From Verrucomicrobiia bacterium (GTDB taxonomy: Bacteria > Verrucomicrobiota > Verrucomicrobiia > Verrucomicrobiales > Akkermansiaceae), in NCBI GenBank assembly GCA_030431475.1, contig JAUIJD010000013.1:1-64000 (forward strand): a DNA stretch of 64,000 bases, given 5' to 3'. Within the stretch, counting starts at the first letter, position 1. Each line of letters begins with the position of its first letter. The notes below the pieces were generated by a model, which was not told the origin of the DNA, did no database searches, and saw only the letters and a program-made list of their open reading frames with translations. Below, one piece after another: positions 54,596 to 63,336 of the stretch. The position numbers and the translations under genes were made by a program.

Positions 54596-54967
54596 GACAC
54601 CATTTGTCCAGCTTGTGCCATACCATCCGGGTCTCTCCGTGCGCGAGTGGATCGGTTGGGCGTCCGGTCGCCTCCACGTCGGATCCCGCGGCGCTACCGA
54701 CGCCGACGGGACTCGGGACACGTCCGGGAAATCGACCGAAGTGTCGTGCAATTCGCACGGATCCATGACGCGAAATGCATCGCCCGCGCCGTCGATCCAC
54801 TTTGCTTGGAACCGCCGGAACGCGCTCTGCCGGCGGCGAGGAAGGCTGGAACATCGAATGCTGCCGGAGCGGACGGGGCGCCTCCATCGCTCGCCGCGGC
54901 CCTCGGGTGACCTGGCTCGCGACTCGGTATCAAACCAGCAGCAGCCCCGCCTCCTTCCGGCATCCTC
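54596..54967. other. Divergent gap between membrane protein and PLD-type genes
   Basis: 372 bases without a gene that can be supported, although open frames exist on both strands because of the GC content. The only structure noted is a short hairpin CGTGC-AATTC-GCACG at 54745-54759. Confidence 0.5.
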
Positions 54968-56131
54968 ATGAAGATCGACGACCTGAACGCACACATCCAT
55001 CAAGCCGACGAGGCACGGTCGTTTCCCCGACGCGACGGACAGCACATCGAGCTGTTGGTCAACGGCTGCGAGATCTTCCCCGCGATGCTCGACGAGATCC
55101 GCGGCGCGCAGCAGTCGATCAGCTTCGAAACCTTCATCTACTGGTCCGGAGACATTGCCGAGGAGTTCGCGGCTGCGCTCGCCGAGCGGGCGGAGGCCGG
55201 AATCGTGGTCCGGGTCGTCCTCGACTGGCTCGGTTGTCGGAAGATGGACGACCGGCTCGTCAACCTGCTCCGCCGCTCCGGCGTCGAGGTCATCCACCAC
55301 CGTCCGCTCCGTTGGTTCCACTTCCTCCGGGCCAATCACCGGTCGCATCGGAAGCTGTTGATCATCGACGGCTGCGTCGGCTTTCTCGGCGGCGTGGGCA
55401 TCGCCGAAAAGTGGACCGGCGACGCCGGGGACCCGGACCACTGGCGCGACAATCACTACCGCGTCCGGGGACCCGTCGTCGCCGACATGCAGCGGCTCTT
55501 CTTCACCCACTGGCCTGACGACGACATCCCCGCCGACGACGACCCCCGCTACTATCCGCCGCTCGAGCCCGCCGGCGACGTCCCGGTGCGGCTGATCGGG
55601 AGCGAGCCGATCGACGGCCCCAACCGCATTGAGGAACTCTACCTCGAGATGCTGACCCGAGCCCGCCGGCACTTCCTGCTCACCGCCCCCTACTTCGCAC
55701 CGGGCGAGCGCCTGCTCACCGCCCTGTGCGATGCCGCCCGGCGCGGCGTCACGGTCGAGGTCGTCACCGCCGGCATCCATCACGACCGCAAGGTCGTCCG
55801 AAAGGCGTCACGCCACGACTGGGGCCGCCTCTTCGAGGCCGGCGTGCGGATCTTCGAGTATCACCGCACCCTCATCCACACCAAGCTCGTCCTTCAGGAT
55901 GACGACCTTACCCTGATCGGCTCCGCCAACTTCGACCCCCGCTCCACGCGCCTCAACGACGAGGCGAACCTGCTGATCGAGGATGGCCGGCTGGCGAAGG
56001 AGCATGAAGAGCGGTCGTTTCGGGTCGACCGCGACGTCGCCCACGAAGTGCGGCGGGAGGAATGGGAACGGCGCCCGCTCCATCGCAGGATCATCGACGC
56101 GGCGGCTCATCTGCTCCGTCCGCAGGTCTAG
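54968..56131 (+). CDS. Phospholipase D-type cardiolipin synthase
   Basis: 387-residue phospholipase D superfamily protein. Two HKD motifs are present: HRSHRKLLIIDG at about 125-136 and HTKLVLQDDDLTLIGSANFDPRS at about 300-322, both with the catalytic His and Lys and the following Asp. This fits the short, soluble type of cardiolipin synthase (ClsB-like) lacking N-terminal membrane helices; phosphatidyl transfer between lipids at the inner membrane is expected. ISFETFIYWSGD near residue 50 is typical. It is followed by a convergent YihY-type gene. Confidence 0.9.
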   Translation: MKIDDLNAHIHQADEARSFPRRDGQHIELLVNGCEIFPAMLDEIRGAQQSISFETFIYWSGDIAEEFAAALAERAEAGIVVRVVLDWLGCRKMDDRLVNLLRRSGVEVIHHRPLRWFHFLRANHRSHRKLLIIDGCVGFLGGVGIAEKWTGDAGDPDHWRDNHYRVRGPVVADMQRLFFTHWPDDDIPADDDPRYYPPLEPAGDVPVRLIGSEPIDGPNRIEELYLEMLTRARRHFLLTAPYFAPGERLLTALCDAARRGVTVEVVTAGIHHDRKVVRKASRHDWGRLFEAGVRIFEYHRTLIHTKLVLQDDDLTLIGSANFDPRSTRLNDEANLLIEDGRLAKEHEERSFRVDRDVAHEVRREEWERRPLHRRIIDAAAHLLRPQV

Positions 56132-56158
56132 GACCTCCTCCCCCGCAGACCGAGCAGG

Positions 56159-57169
56159 TCAGGGGTGGCGGTCGCCGTCCCCTCCTCCGGAACGGTCCGC
56201 CACATGGTCCGCCACCCAAGCCCCACGCCGCCCCAGGGGTTGCTCGGGCGGCACGGTGCTGTCGGCCTCCACCTGATGCTCGAGTTCCGCATTCAACTCG
56301 GCACCGAGCAACACCACAAATCCGGTCAACAACAGCCACAGCATCAGCACTCCCACCGCGCCGAAGGTCCCGAAGGTGCGACTCAGGTCACCGACCTGAC
56401 CGAAATACCATGACAGCACGCTGGAGCCGCCGAGCCAGAGAAGGGTGGCCATGATCGATCCGGGACTGATCCATCGCCAGCGGGCTTTGCGCCGATCCGG
56501 TGCCACCCGGTAGACCCAGGCAAGGAACCCCATGATCATCAGAGCCAGGAGAGGCCAGCGCAGCCATCCGAACCAATCCCCTACCCAGTCGGGCACGCCA
56601 AGCAATCCGGCCACGAGGGGCAGCACCGCCAGCAATCCGATGACCAGCGTACCCCCGACAATCAGAGCCCCGGTGACCATCAGCGTCTCAAGATTCTTTC
56701 TGAGGAATCCGCGCCGTTCCGGCTCGTGATAGGCGACCCCGATCCCGTCGAAGAGCGCCTTCGCCCCCTTCCGGGCGCTCAGCAGTCCGAGCACCGCGCT
56801 GATCCCCACGCTCCACCCCAGCTCACTCTCGGAGCGGTCAACGATCTCGGAAGCCGATCCTCGGAAGAAGTCGCCGACATCCACCGGCATCGCCGAAGTG
56901 AGACGGCCCACCTGCGACACGGCCTCGTCGGCGCTGACCACAAGCCCGTAGATCGAGACATAGGTGGCGAGCGCCGGAAAGATCGAGAGGAAAAGATAGA
57001 AGGCAACGCCCGCCGCCAGGATTCCAAGCCGGTCGTCGATCGACGACTGCCAGACACGGCGCAGCACGTCGACCCAACCGCGAAATGGAATCCGCCATGG
57101 TCCGACGGCGCTCCGCCCGAGTTTATCCGGTTTCGATCTCTCCGCCGGGTCCTTCATCGGCTTCGGCAT
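56159..57169 (-). CDS. YihY/BrkB-family integral membrane protein
   Basis: 336-residue polytopic membrane protein. About six hydrophobic segments begin with GILAAGVAFYLFLSIFPALAT, the diagnostic YihY motif, and continue to FGAVGVLMLWLLLTGFVVLLGAELNAELEHQ. The ATG at 57169 (MPKPMKD) is chosen; the arginine-rich extension upstream does not look coding. The family is broadly conserved but its function is unresolved despite early naming as ribonuclease BN. It is convergent with the PLD-type gene, whose stop is 27 bases away. Confidence 0.9.
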   Translation of the reverse strand: MPKPMKDPAERSKPDKLGRSAVGPWRIPFRGWVDVLRRVWQSSIDDRLGILAAGVAFYLFLSIFPALATYVSIYGLVVSADEAVSQVGRLTSAMPVDVGDFFRGSASEIVDRSESELGWSVGISAVLGLLSARKGAKALFDGIGVAYHEPERRGFLRKNLETLMVTGALIVGGTLVIGLLAVLPLVAGLLGVPDWVGDWFGWLRWPLLALMIMGFLAWVYRVAPDRRKARWRWISPGSIMATLLWLGGSSVLSWYFGQVGDLSRTFGTFGAVGVLMLWLLLTGFVVLLGAELNAELEHQVEADSTVPPEQPLGRRGAWVADHVADRSGGGDGDRHP

Positions 57170-57340
57170 GCTGAGTTGGAGGGTCCCAGCCCTCGGTTGA
57201 CGGCGATCTTCGGAAGAATGCCGTCGCTGCTCTCCCGGGGATGCGACGACACGCCGGGGGAATGCAGACGCATCCCGCACCCGACGAGTGCGCCGGGAGC
57301 GGGATGCCATGTCGAGGGGTCTCGAATCGAGACTGGGGAG

Positions 57341-57961
57341 TTACTCGCCGTCGGTCACCTCATCCATCGACTCGTCGACGGCGTCGGCAGCATTCTCGAC
57401 GGCCTGGCCGGTGGCTTCGGCGGCATTTCCGAGCGCGCGTCCCGTCGCCGCGGCCGCGTCGCGCACGGCACTACCCGTCGCTTCGGCAGCACTCTCCGAC
57501 TTCATTTCCCAATAGTCGTAGACCGAGCGCAGATCCGACTGGTCATAGGCCTCGGGATCCGTCACGTCCATGTAGGGCGGGGCTGCCTTGATCTCCTCTT
57601 CCGTGGTGTTCAGGGTATAGATCATCGTCTCGGGATCGCCTTCCTTCGGCTTCACGTGGAAGCGTTCCAGCGGGACGATGAGGCGCGGATTCTCGTCGAG
57701 CCATTCATTGGCATCAACAACCAGCAGGCTCTTGCCGCCGGCTGGCTCCACGAGAACAGAATCGATCGATCCGATCATGTTGCCATTGAAGTCCCATACC
57801 TCCTTGCCGGTGATGGTCTCGGTCGAGATGAAGCACGCGGCCTCCCCCTTCGCCATCTCACCGTCGGTGGACATCTTCTTGTGCTCATCGGCGCCCGCCC
57901 ATCCGGCGAGGCCAAGGCTCAACACTCCGGCGAACAGTTGACTCTTTAGGTAGTATTTCAT
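57341..57961 (-). CDS. Exported PRC-barrel domain protein with amphipathic repeat tail
   Basis: 206-residue exported protein. Signal peptide MKYYLKSQLFAGVLSLGLAGWAGA, then a PRC-barrel domain at about 42-110 (ITGKEVWDFNGNMIGSIDSVLVE, SLLVVDANEWL, IVPLERFHV). The C-terminal 50 residues are an Ala-rich helical repeat (AAATGRALGNAAEATGQAVENAADAVDES) like the 11-residue repeats of LEA-type or apolipoprotein-like stress proteins. A role in envelope protection under drying or osmotic stress is plausible, not shown. The ATG at 57961 begins the signal peptide. Confidence 0.8.
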   Translation of the reverse strand: MKYYLKSQLFAGVLSLGLAGWAGADEHKKMSTDGEMAKGEAACFISTETITGKEVWDFNGNMIGSIDSVLVEPAGGKSLLVVDANEWLDENPRLIVPLERFHVKPKEGDPETMIYTLNTTEEEIKAAPPYMDVTDPEAYDQSDLRSVYDYWEMKSESAAEATGSAVRDAAAATGRALGNAAEATGQAVENAADAVDESMDEVTDGE

Positions 57962-58439
57962 GGTAGTGGTTTGCTTGTGGTTGCGGGAGCGAACGACACG
58001 TCCGCCTCGCACCCTCTTCGTCGCAAGGCTCATACCAAGGGCCCGGCACCCGACCACGCCGCACACAAGCACCTAGGAATCAGCCACTCCGCATCACCGC
58101 CGGCCTAACGGGAGACCTTCATCCTCACGTGCCGCACCGCCGGAGAGTGGACATTTCGCGCGATGATCAAGCATCCTGCAACGCGGTGCGCAGTCAGCAC
58201 GAGCGAAGGCATGGCGTCGGTTCCGAGATCGGCGACGGAGCTCATCGACAGCGATTCGGCAAGGCTCCCGACGTGCTCGTCCACCAAGCGTCCAGAATGC
58301 CGCAATCTGCATCCCGGCGGATCGTTTTTGCACCGTTCGGCACCGCCCCTCTTCGGTGGTCGACCGCTCATTCCCAATGGAAACAGGCCGTCATGCGTCC
58401 ATGGCACCCGGGCACGCATCGTGCGGAGAGGAGGTCTCC
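57962..58439. other. Gap between PRC-barrel and DUF2383 genes
   Basis: 478 bases between divergently oriented genes. Short open frames occur on both strands but none has a family match or a convincing ribosome site. It should contain the promoters of both genes; none could be identified by eye. Confidence 0.5.
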
Positions 58440-58976
58440 ATGATGATCCATCCCTTTCCCTCCTCGTTCTCCCGAATCCAGTTGATGCTCACAAAGGTCA
58501 CGGACTCGGTCGCAAACCTCCGTTTTGCGGCCAGCTGCCTCCAGGTCCCGGAAACGGCCGCGCTTCTCGATGAACTTGCCGACTGCCGGCAGGAACGGAT
58601 CGAGGACCTGTCGTGGCTGCTGCTGAGCCACGGCGTCACGCCGAATCGCGACGTGAGTCGCTCCTTCCTGATCCATCGGGCGTGGGTCCGCTTCATCGAC
58701 CAGCTCCTTTCTCCATCCGACCCGCACATGGTCCACGAATGTGAGCTTCACGATCGCCGGCTGGCCCTGTTCGCCACGCGCACCGCGGAGTGTCTCGACT
58801 CCCGCAGCAGCCACATGGTCAGCGGCATCGCGCAGGAGCTGGAGGCGGACGCCGAACTCCTCAATCGGATCGGCTCTCTTGTTTCGACCTCCGCACCGGC
58901 ACCGATGGAACGGGTCTCGCGTCCTTCCCTTCGCAGACGCACTCCCGACGAGGGAGGGCTGGGATCGGCGGCCTGA
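58440..58976 (+). CDS. DUF2383 ferritin-like protein, second copy
   Basis: 178-residue helical protein of the DUF2383 type (ETAALLDELADCRQERIEDLSWLL, LIHRAWVRFIDQLL, HECELHDRRLALFA). An AGGAGG ribosome site lies eight bases before the ATG at 58440, with a second ATG three bases later; this decides the start. It is divergent in sequence from the copy at 42634, so it is an old paralogue rather than a recent duplicate. The stop codon lies in the first unit of a 14-base direct repeat. Confidence 0.8.
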   Translation: MMIHPFPSSFSRIQLMLTKVTDSVANLRFAASCLQVPETAALLDELADCRQERIEDLSWLLLSHGVTPNRDVSRSFLIHRAWVRFIDQLLSPSDPHMVHECELHDRRLALFATRTAECLDSRSSHMVSGIAQELEADAELLNRIGSLVSTSAPAPMERVSRPSLRRRTPDEGGLGSAA

Positions 58977-58998
58977 CGCAGCCGGCCTGACGCAGCCG
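58971..58998 (+). repeat. 14-base tandem direct repeat spanning a stop codon
   Basis: GCCTGACGCAGCCG occurs twice in tandem. The TGA of the first unit is the stop codon of the DUF2383 gene. Confidence 0.9.
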
Positions 58999-59436
58999 GC
59001 CGGAAGGATCCGGGTGCGGGCATGCCCACGCCTACCCTCGTCTCGGCAGGACAGCGGTCCGGACGCGGAAGCAATACCGTCAACTCAATCCGCTGCTTCC
59101 GGGACTTCGCTGTATATAATAGGACCGCCGAACCTCCGACTTCCTGAAGGCATGTCTGCGACTCCGCGCCACTCAAGATCACCGTTCTCCCCCCCCCTTC
59201 TGGCCCCTTCAGGCCAGCACCCGAGTGCATGACAGTCTGACGAAAGGGTGAAGCATCCCCTGGATTGTTCGATCGCGCACTTCGCAACCCCATGCCCATT
59301 CCGACGTTGCATATCGATCGATTCCAACTCGACCCCGGAGATCCTTGATCCCACCCTAACTCGTTGACCTCGAGAACCTCACGCCACCCGCCAGGACTTT
59401 TGCATCGGACCTGCTTCCACTCCATTCAGCACCATT
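58977..59436. other. Gap before the Pmp3/YqaE gene
   Basis: 460 bases without a supportable gene. It holds TATATAAT at 59113-59120, a possible -10 element in an otherwise GC-rich stretch but with no good -35 partner, a run of nine C at 59189-59197, and a six-base hairpin (CTGGCC...GGCCAG) at 59200-59217. Confidence 0.5.
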
Positions 59437-59643
59437 ATGAACCAACCCCACACCACCACCACTGCCAACGAAGGGTCGAAAGACGTTCTTCGCATCATTC
59501 TCGCCATCCTTCTCCCCCCGCTGGGAGTCGCGCTGCAGGTCGGCCTCGGTCTGCACTTCTGGATCAACCTCGTGCTGACGCTGCTGGGTTACGTCCCAGG
59601 CATCATCCACGCCATCTACATCATCCTGACGCGTCGTGGATAA
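59437..59643 (+). CDS. Pmp3/YqaE-family small membrane protein
   Basis: 68-residue protein with two hydrophobic helices (IILAILLPPLGVALQVGLG and FWINLVLTLLGYVPGIIHAIYII). The PPLGV and GYVPGIIHAIY motifs are diagnostic for the UPF0057/Pmp3 proteolipid family, linked in plants and yeast to salt and cold tolerance through membrane potential. It lies 41 bases before the acidic lipoprotein gene and probably shares its transcript, which ends in a hairpin terminator. Confidence 0.92.
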   Translation: MNQPHTTTTANEGSKDVLRIILAILLPPLGVALQVGLGLHFWINLVLTLLGYVPGIIHAIYIILTRRG

Positions 59644-59684
59644 TCCCGAACGCACATCTCAATCCCAAACCATCTCCAATCATC

Positions 59685-60023
59685 ATGAAAACACTGCACA
59701 CTGTCAAACGAGCCGCCACGCCTCTGTTCGCGATCCTCGCGATCCTCGCGCTCCCATCCTGCGACGTCGATAAGGTCGAGGACGGAAAGATGCCCGAGAT
59801 TGATGTCGATGCCGATCCCGGGGAACTGCCCGAAGTCGAAGTCACCGATGAAGGTGAAATGCCAAGCGTCGATGTTGATGCCGAAGGCGGCGAACTGCCC
59901 GAGTTCGAGGTCGAGGGACCCGACGTCGAAGTCGGCTCCAAGGAAGTCGAAGTCGAGGTTCCCACGGTCGATATCGAGATGCCGGACGAGGACGACGACG
60001 ACGACGACGACGACGACGAGTAA
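59685..60023 (+). CDS. Highly acidic repeat lipoprotein
   Basis: 112-residue predicted lipoprotein. The signal peptide ends in the lipobox ALPSC with Cys26; Asp at +2 would favour inner-membrane retention in Enterobacteria, which may not apply here. The mature part has about four irregular repeats of the type PEIDVDADPGELPEVEV, alternating acidic and hydrophobic residues, and ends with a run of about ten Asp residues plus Glu. Strong negative charge suggests calcium or other cation binding, or interaction with a basic partner; no family is recognised. The ATG at 59685 is fixed by the lipoprotein signal. Confidence 0.7.
   Translation: MKTLHTVKRAATPLFAILAILALPSCDVDKVEDGKMPEIDVDADPGELPEVEVTDEGEMPSVDVDAEGGELPEFEVEGPDVEVGSKEVEVEVPTVDIEMPDEDDDDDDDDDE
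59986..60019 (+). repeat. GAC trinucleotide microsatellite
   Basis: About eleven consecutive GAC units, with the preceding GAGGAC, encode the poly-Asp tail of the lipoprotein. Length changes by slippage would stay in frame and alter only the number of Asp residues. Confidence 0.9.
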
Positions 60024-60072
60024 TTCCAGACCTCACCTTTTCCCGGCGAGTTGAACTCAGACTCGATCAGAG

Positions 60073-60106
60073 CGCCCCGCAGCAAAACGGCTGCGGGGCG
60101 TCTTTT
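60073..60106 (+). terminator. Rho-independent terminator after the acidic lipoprotein gene
   Basis: The perfect 11-base arms CGCCCCGCAGC and GCTGCGGGGCG have a six-base loop and are followed by TCTTTT. It separates this transcript from the AI-2E-family gene. Confidence 0.85.
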
Positions 60107-60150
60107 GCATGGAGGCCTGCGCGGCCCGGAGACTGCCGACACCCTTTCCC

Positions 60151-61350
60151 ATGAAGAACGAAGAAGAAGCCTGTGACCGCGCCGCCGATAGAAGCCCGCA
60201 GCGTCTCTCCCCGGCCCGCCTGTCCGCCCTGCTGCTACTCGGCCTTTTCATCATGGTGAGCGCCTACGTGGTTCACCATGGGAAGTCGTTCCTCATGCCG
60301 CTGATCGTCGCGGTCCTCGTCGCCCTGGTGCTGCAACCGGTCCACAACGCCCTCCGGTCCCTGCACTTTCCCCGCATGCTCGCGGCGATCACCACCGTCG
60401 CCGGACTTTTCACCGTGCTGGTCGTCGGGTCCAGCCTGCTCGTCGAACCCGGCTCGAAGTGGATGCAGCGGATCGATCGCAAGGTCATCGAGGGACGACT
60501 CGAGGCGGTCTTCCGGCCGGTCAACGAGATCGAGCGGAAGATCCAGAGCATGAGCAAGGAGGTGACCGAAACGGATGCAGGAGAAGTGGCGGAGTCCTCT
60601 GCCACCGGCGAACCCGAGAACTCGAAGGCCGGGAGCCGTCCGGCGGCCGACGCGAGCGATGCGTCGACGCCTCCCGAGGATCCCGGGAAACCAACGAACA
60701 CCGAACCCGCCGAACCCATCGTGGTCGAGATCCAGGACAAGCCGGTGGTCATGATGGCAGGCCATCTCCAGAGATTCGGCGCCAGTCTTGCCGTCTGCCT
60801 CGTCCTCATCCTCTTCATCCTGGCCTACGGCAGCCGGATTGCCCGTTGTTTCGATGACGACCGGCGCACCGCGGACATTCTCAAGTGCATCAGCGCCGAT
60901 GTTTCCGGCTACCTTTTCACCATCACCCTCATCAATGCGGGACTTGGCGTCGCGATCGGCCTCGCGATGTGGTGGCTGGGACTGCCCAATCCCGCGCTGT
61001 GGGGACTCCTGGCCATGATGCTGAACTACATCCCCTATCTTGGTGCCGTCATCGGCGCCGGCGTTGTCTTCATCATCGCTGCCGCAACCTTCGACAGTCC
61101 GGCGCTCGTCGTCCTCGTTCCCATCGTTTATCTCATCCTCACCTCCATCGAGGGCGGACTGATCACCCCCATGGTCCTCGGTGAACGCTTCCGCCTGAAC
61201 CCCCTGATTGTCTTTGCATGGATCAGCGCATGGGGCGCCTTCTGGGGAGCGGCCGGGATGCTGATCGCCATGCCCGCCCTCGTCGGCTTCAAGATTGTCT
61301 GCGAACGAACTTCGAAGCTCGGCATGCTGAACCGCATCCTGTCTTCCTGA
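60151..61350 (+). CDS. AI-2E transporter family (PerM-like) membrane protein
   Basis: 399-residue polytopic protein of the AI-2E/PerM family. N-terminal helices (LSALLLLGLFIMVSAYVVHHG, LIVAVLVALVLQP) and C-terminal helices (GLLAMMLNYIPYLGAVIGAG, IVYLILTSIEGGLITPMVLGE with the conserved EGxxxxP) are present. Residues about 134-200 are an unusual long hydrophilic Glu/Pro/Ala/Ser-rich insert in the loop domain. The ATG at 60151 is chosen; 14 residues upstream are open but start inside the terminator region. Members export small molecules or sodium; AI-2 transport is proven for few. Confidence 0.88.
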   Translation: MKNEEEACDRAADRSPQRLSPARLSALLLLGLFIMVSAYVVHHGKSFLMPLIVAVLVALVLQPVHNALRSLHFPRMLAAITTVAGLFTVLVVGSSLLVEPGSKWMQRIDRKVIEGRLEAVFRPVNEIERKIQSMSKEVTETDAGEVAESSATGEPENSKAGSRPAADASDASTPPEDPGKPTNTEPAEPIVVEIQDKPVVMMAGHLQRFGASLAVCLVLILFILAYGSRIARCFDDDRRTADILKCISADVSGYLFTITLINAGLGVAIGLAMWWLGLPNPALWGLLAMMLNYIPYLGAVIGAGVVFIIAAATFDSPALVVLVPIVYLILTSIEGGLITPMVLGERFRLNPLIVFAWISAWGAFWGAAGMLIAMPALVGFKIVCERTSKLGMLNRILSS

Positions 61351-61410
61351 CAAATGAACGGGCGCCGGACGCGCCGCCATCGCACCGACCAGGCGCTCCG
61401 GACTGACATG

Positions 61411-61440
61411 AAAACGCCCGCTCCCTGGAGGGAGCGGGCG
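61411..61440 (-). terminator. Rho-independent terminator after the fasciclin gene
   Basis: The perfect 11-base arms CGCCCGCTCCC and GGGAGCGGGCG have a four-base loop. On the minus strand the hairpin is followed by TTTT, 46 bases after the fasciclin stop. It may also stop transcription of the AI-2E gene from the other side. Confidence 0.85.
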
Positions 61441-61485
61441 CATGGAGTTCCTCCGTGGAATACGGGGGTTCTCCCGGAGTTTGAA

Positions 61486-62139
61486 TCACTCCTCGTCGGC
61501 CGGCATCAGCACGGCATCGATGATGTGAATGACGCCGTTTTCGACGCGAATGTCGGATTGGACCACGGCCGCGCTGCCGATCATCACCTTCTCATCGGCG
61601 CGGGTCACCTTGAGCGTCGTGCCTCCGGCCGTCGCGACCTCGTTCCCATCGCTCAGCGAGGTGGAAACGGCCACTCCACCCATCACGTGACCGAGCAGGA
61701 CCTGCTGGAGCTTCTTCTGGTTTTCGGGCTCCATCCATTGATCGCGCTCCGCTTCGGGAATCGCTTCAATCGCTTCGTCGCTCGGTGCGAAGACGGTGTA
61801 GGGTCCTTCGCCCTCGAGCGTGGCCTCGAGCTCGGCCGCCTCCACGAGATCGTGAAGATGCGTCAGGTTGTCGGCATCGCGCAGGGCGTCGGCAATCGTG
61901 CCGGCGGCATCCACCGTGTCACGTTCCGTGCGTTGGATCGCCTTCCCGGGGGTTCCCAGGTCGGCCGTCTCGCGAGCGCCGGTCGGCTGATCCGTCGGTG
62001 TCGTCTCTTCGGTGGTCTCGGTGTGGGCCTTGTCCTTGGCCGGGTGGCCGAGCTCACCCGCTTCCCCCTGGCCGTGGAGAGTCATCGGACAGGCGGTGGC
62101 GAGGGCCAGGCTTAGAATCTTGTATCGTGTTTTCATCAT
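61486..62139 (-). CDS. Exported fasciclin (FAS1) domain protein
   Basis: 217-residue exported protein. Signal peptide KILSLALATACPMTLHGQG, a polar Thr/Glu-rich linker (about 25-80), then one FAS1 domain at about 80-215 with the H1 box YTVFAPSDEAIEAIP and H2 box GVIHIIDAVLMP. FAS1 domains mediate adhesion or matrix interaction. Two adjacent ATG codons (62139 and 62136) could start it; AAGAA lies upstream. It ends with a strong terminator. Confidence 0.88.
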   Translation of the reverse strand: MMKTRYKILSLALATACPMTLHGQGEAGELGHPAKDKAHTETTEETTPTDQPTGARETADLGTPGKAIQRTERDTVDAAGTIADALRDADNLTHLHDLVEAAELEATLEGEGPYTVFAPSDEAIEAIPEAERDQWMEPENQKKLQQVLLGHVMGGVAVSTSLSDGNEVATAGGTTLKVTRADEKVMIGSAAVVQSDIRVENGVIHIIDAVLMPADEE

Positions 62140-62428
62140 TTCTTGGTGCTGGTGTTTCAGGGTCCGGCAGCCCGAACGGCGGCCACGACCCTGACCGATG
62201 AGTCGCATTTGCCGTTCCGCCTCTCAGGAACGCCCCGCCAAACCGGCACGAATCACTGATTCCCAGCCGCTTCGACCCCGCCGCGCGCCGCCGTGTCTCC
62301 GGCCTTGGGAGCTGGAGATATCATGCAGAATCAACGGATGGGCCATGCATCCTGCACGAGAAAAGGCAGAGCAGGGTCTCCGCTCCCCGCCACCTCGCGA
62401 CCGGCATGAAGAATGCGAGAGACCATGC

Positions 62429-63112
62429 ATGCCGGAAACACAACCCGTAACCATCCTCGCCATCACCCGGGACACGCACGAGACGCTGAAGCTCGCGGTC
62501 GAGCGCCCCGACGGCTACCACTTCACTCCGGGCCAGGCCACCGAGGTGGCCCTCGATGAAGAAGGGCATCGCGATCAAGGATCACCGTTCACCTTTACCT
62601 CGCTGCCGGACGACCCTTGCCTGGAGTTCACCATCAAGACCTATCCCGAGCACGACGGCATGACCGACAAGCTCCGATCCTTCAACGTCGGTGACCGGCT
62701 GCTCATCGGCGACCCGTGGGGAGCGATCGAGTACGAGCGTCCGGGACTCTTCATCGCCGGAGGCGCCGGAATCACGCCCTTCCTCGCCATTCTCCGGGAT
62801 CTTCACCGACGCGGCGCCCTGACCGGGAACCGCCTCCTCTACTCGAATCATGCGCAGCGCGACATCATCGCTGCCGCCGAGCTGAAGACCCGCTTGGGGC
62901 CGCGCGTGCAGTTCCACCTCACCGGGGAGGAGGCGGATCTCCCCGGCTATGCCAGCGGGAGGATCGACGGCAACGTCCTGGAACAGCACATCAACGAACA
63001 CGCTCCGGAGTACTTCTACGTGTGTGGTCCTCCTCAGATGACGGAGGAGGTGATCGGCGCGCTCACCGAAATCGGGGTGCCTGACGACCGCATCGTGCGC
63101 GAGGCCGCCTGA
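62429..63112 (+). CDS. FAD/NAD(P)-binding ferredoxin reductase-like oxidoreductase
   Basis: 227-residue flavin reductase of the ferredoxin-NADP reductase superfamily without a 2Fe-2S domain. The FAD domain has SPFTFTSLP (the first residue of the usual RPFTFTS is Ser52 here) and FTIKTYPEHDGMT. The NAD domain has GGAGITPFLAIL and VCGPPQM. The ATG at 62429 starts the family sequence; the open frame before it is not conserved. Partner electron acceptor unknown. The loss of Arg could weaken flavin phosphate binding. Confidence 0.85.
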   Translation: MPETQPVTILAITRDTHETLKLAVERPDGYHFTPGQATEVALDEEGHRDQGSPFTFTSLPDDPCLEFTIKTYPEHDGMTDKLRSFNVGDRLLIGDPWGAIEYERPGLFIAGGAGITPFLAILRDLHRRGALTGNRLLYSNHAQRDIIAAAELKTRLGPRVQFHLTGEEADLPGYASGRIDGNVLEQHINEHAPEYFYVCGPPQMTEEVIGALTEIGVPDDRIVREAA

Positions 63113-63280
63113 TTGACGGAAGCCCGCCCCCTCCAGCGGACGTGCGGCCTGCAACGTCGGACGTGCAATTCCGCAACTTCTCGCAAGGACGGATCGCCCC
63201 CCTGGGTCCGGCCCAGCACTGTGCTCAAGTCCACTGCCCTGAACGGCTCGGTTTCGATCCCCGGCTCCCTCCAGACAACG

Positions 63281-63316
63281 AAAGACCGGCACGCCCCATC
63301 GTGGGCATGCCGGTCC
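63281..63316 (-). terminator. Rho-independent terminator after the entericidin-like gene
   Basis: The near-perfect arms GACCGGCACGCCCC and TGGGCATGCCGGTC have a four-base loop; on the minus strand TTTCGTT follows. It lies 21 bases after the stop of the entericidin-like gene. Confidence 0.75.
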
Positions 63317-63336
63317 TCCAATTCAGAACGCGACCT

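Noticed and set aside
54596-55783. N-terminal extension of the membrane protein gene at 54143 across the cardiolipin synthase gene
   Set aside because: The extension is antisense to a clear PLD-type gene and lacks family similarity; the ATG at 54595 starts the hydrophobic protein.
59113-59120. TATATAAT as a sigma-70 promoter
   Set aside because: It stands out in GC-rich DNA, but no -35 hexamer at 16-18 bases was found and it lies more than 300 bases from the next gene, so it is only mentioned in the gap entry.
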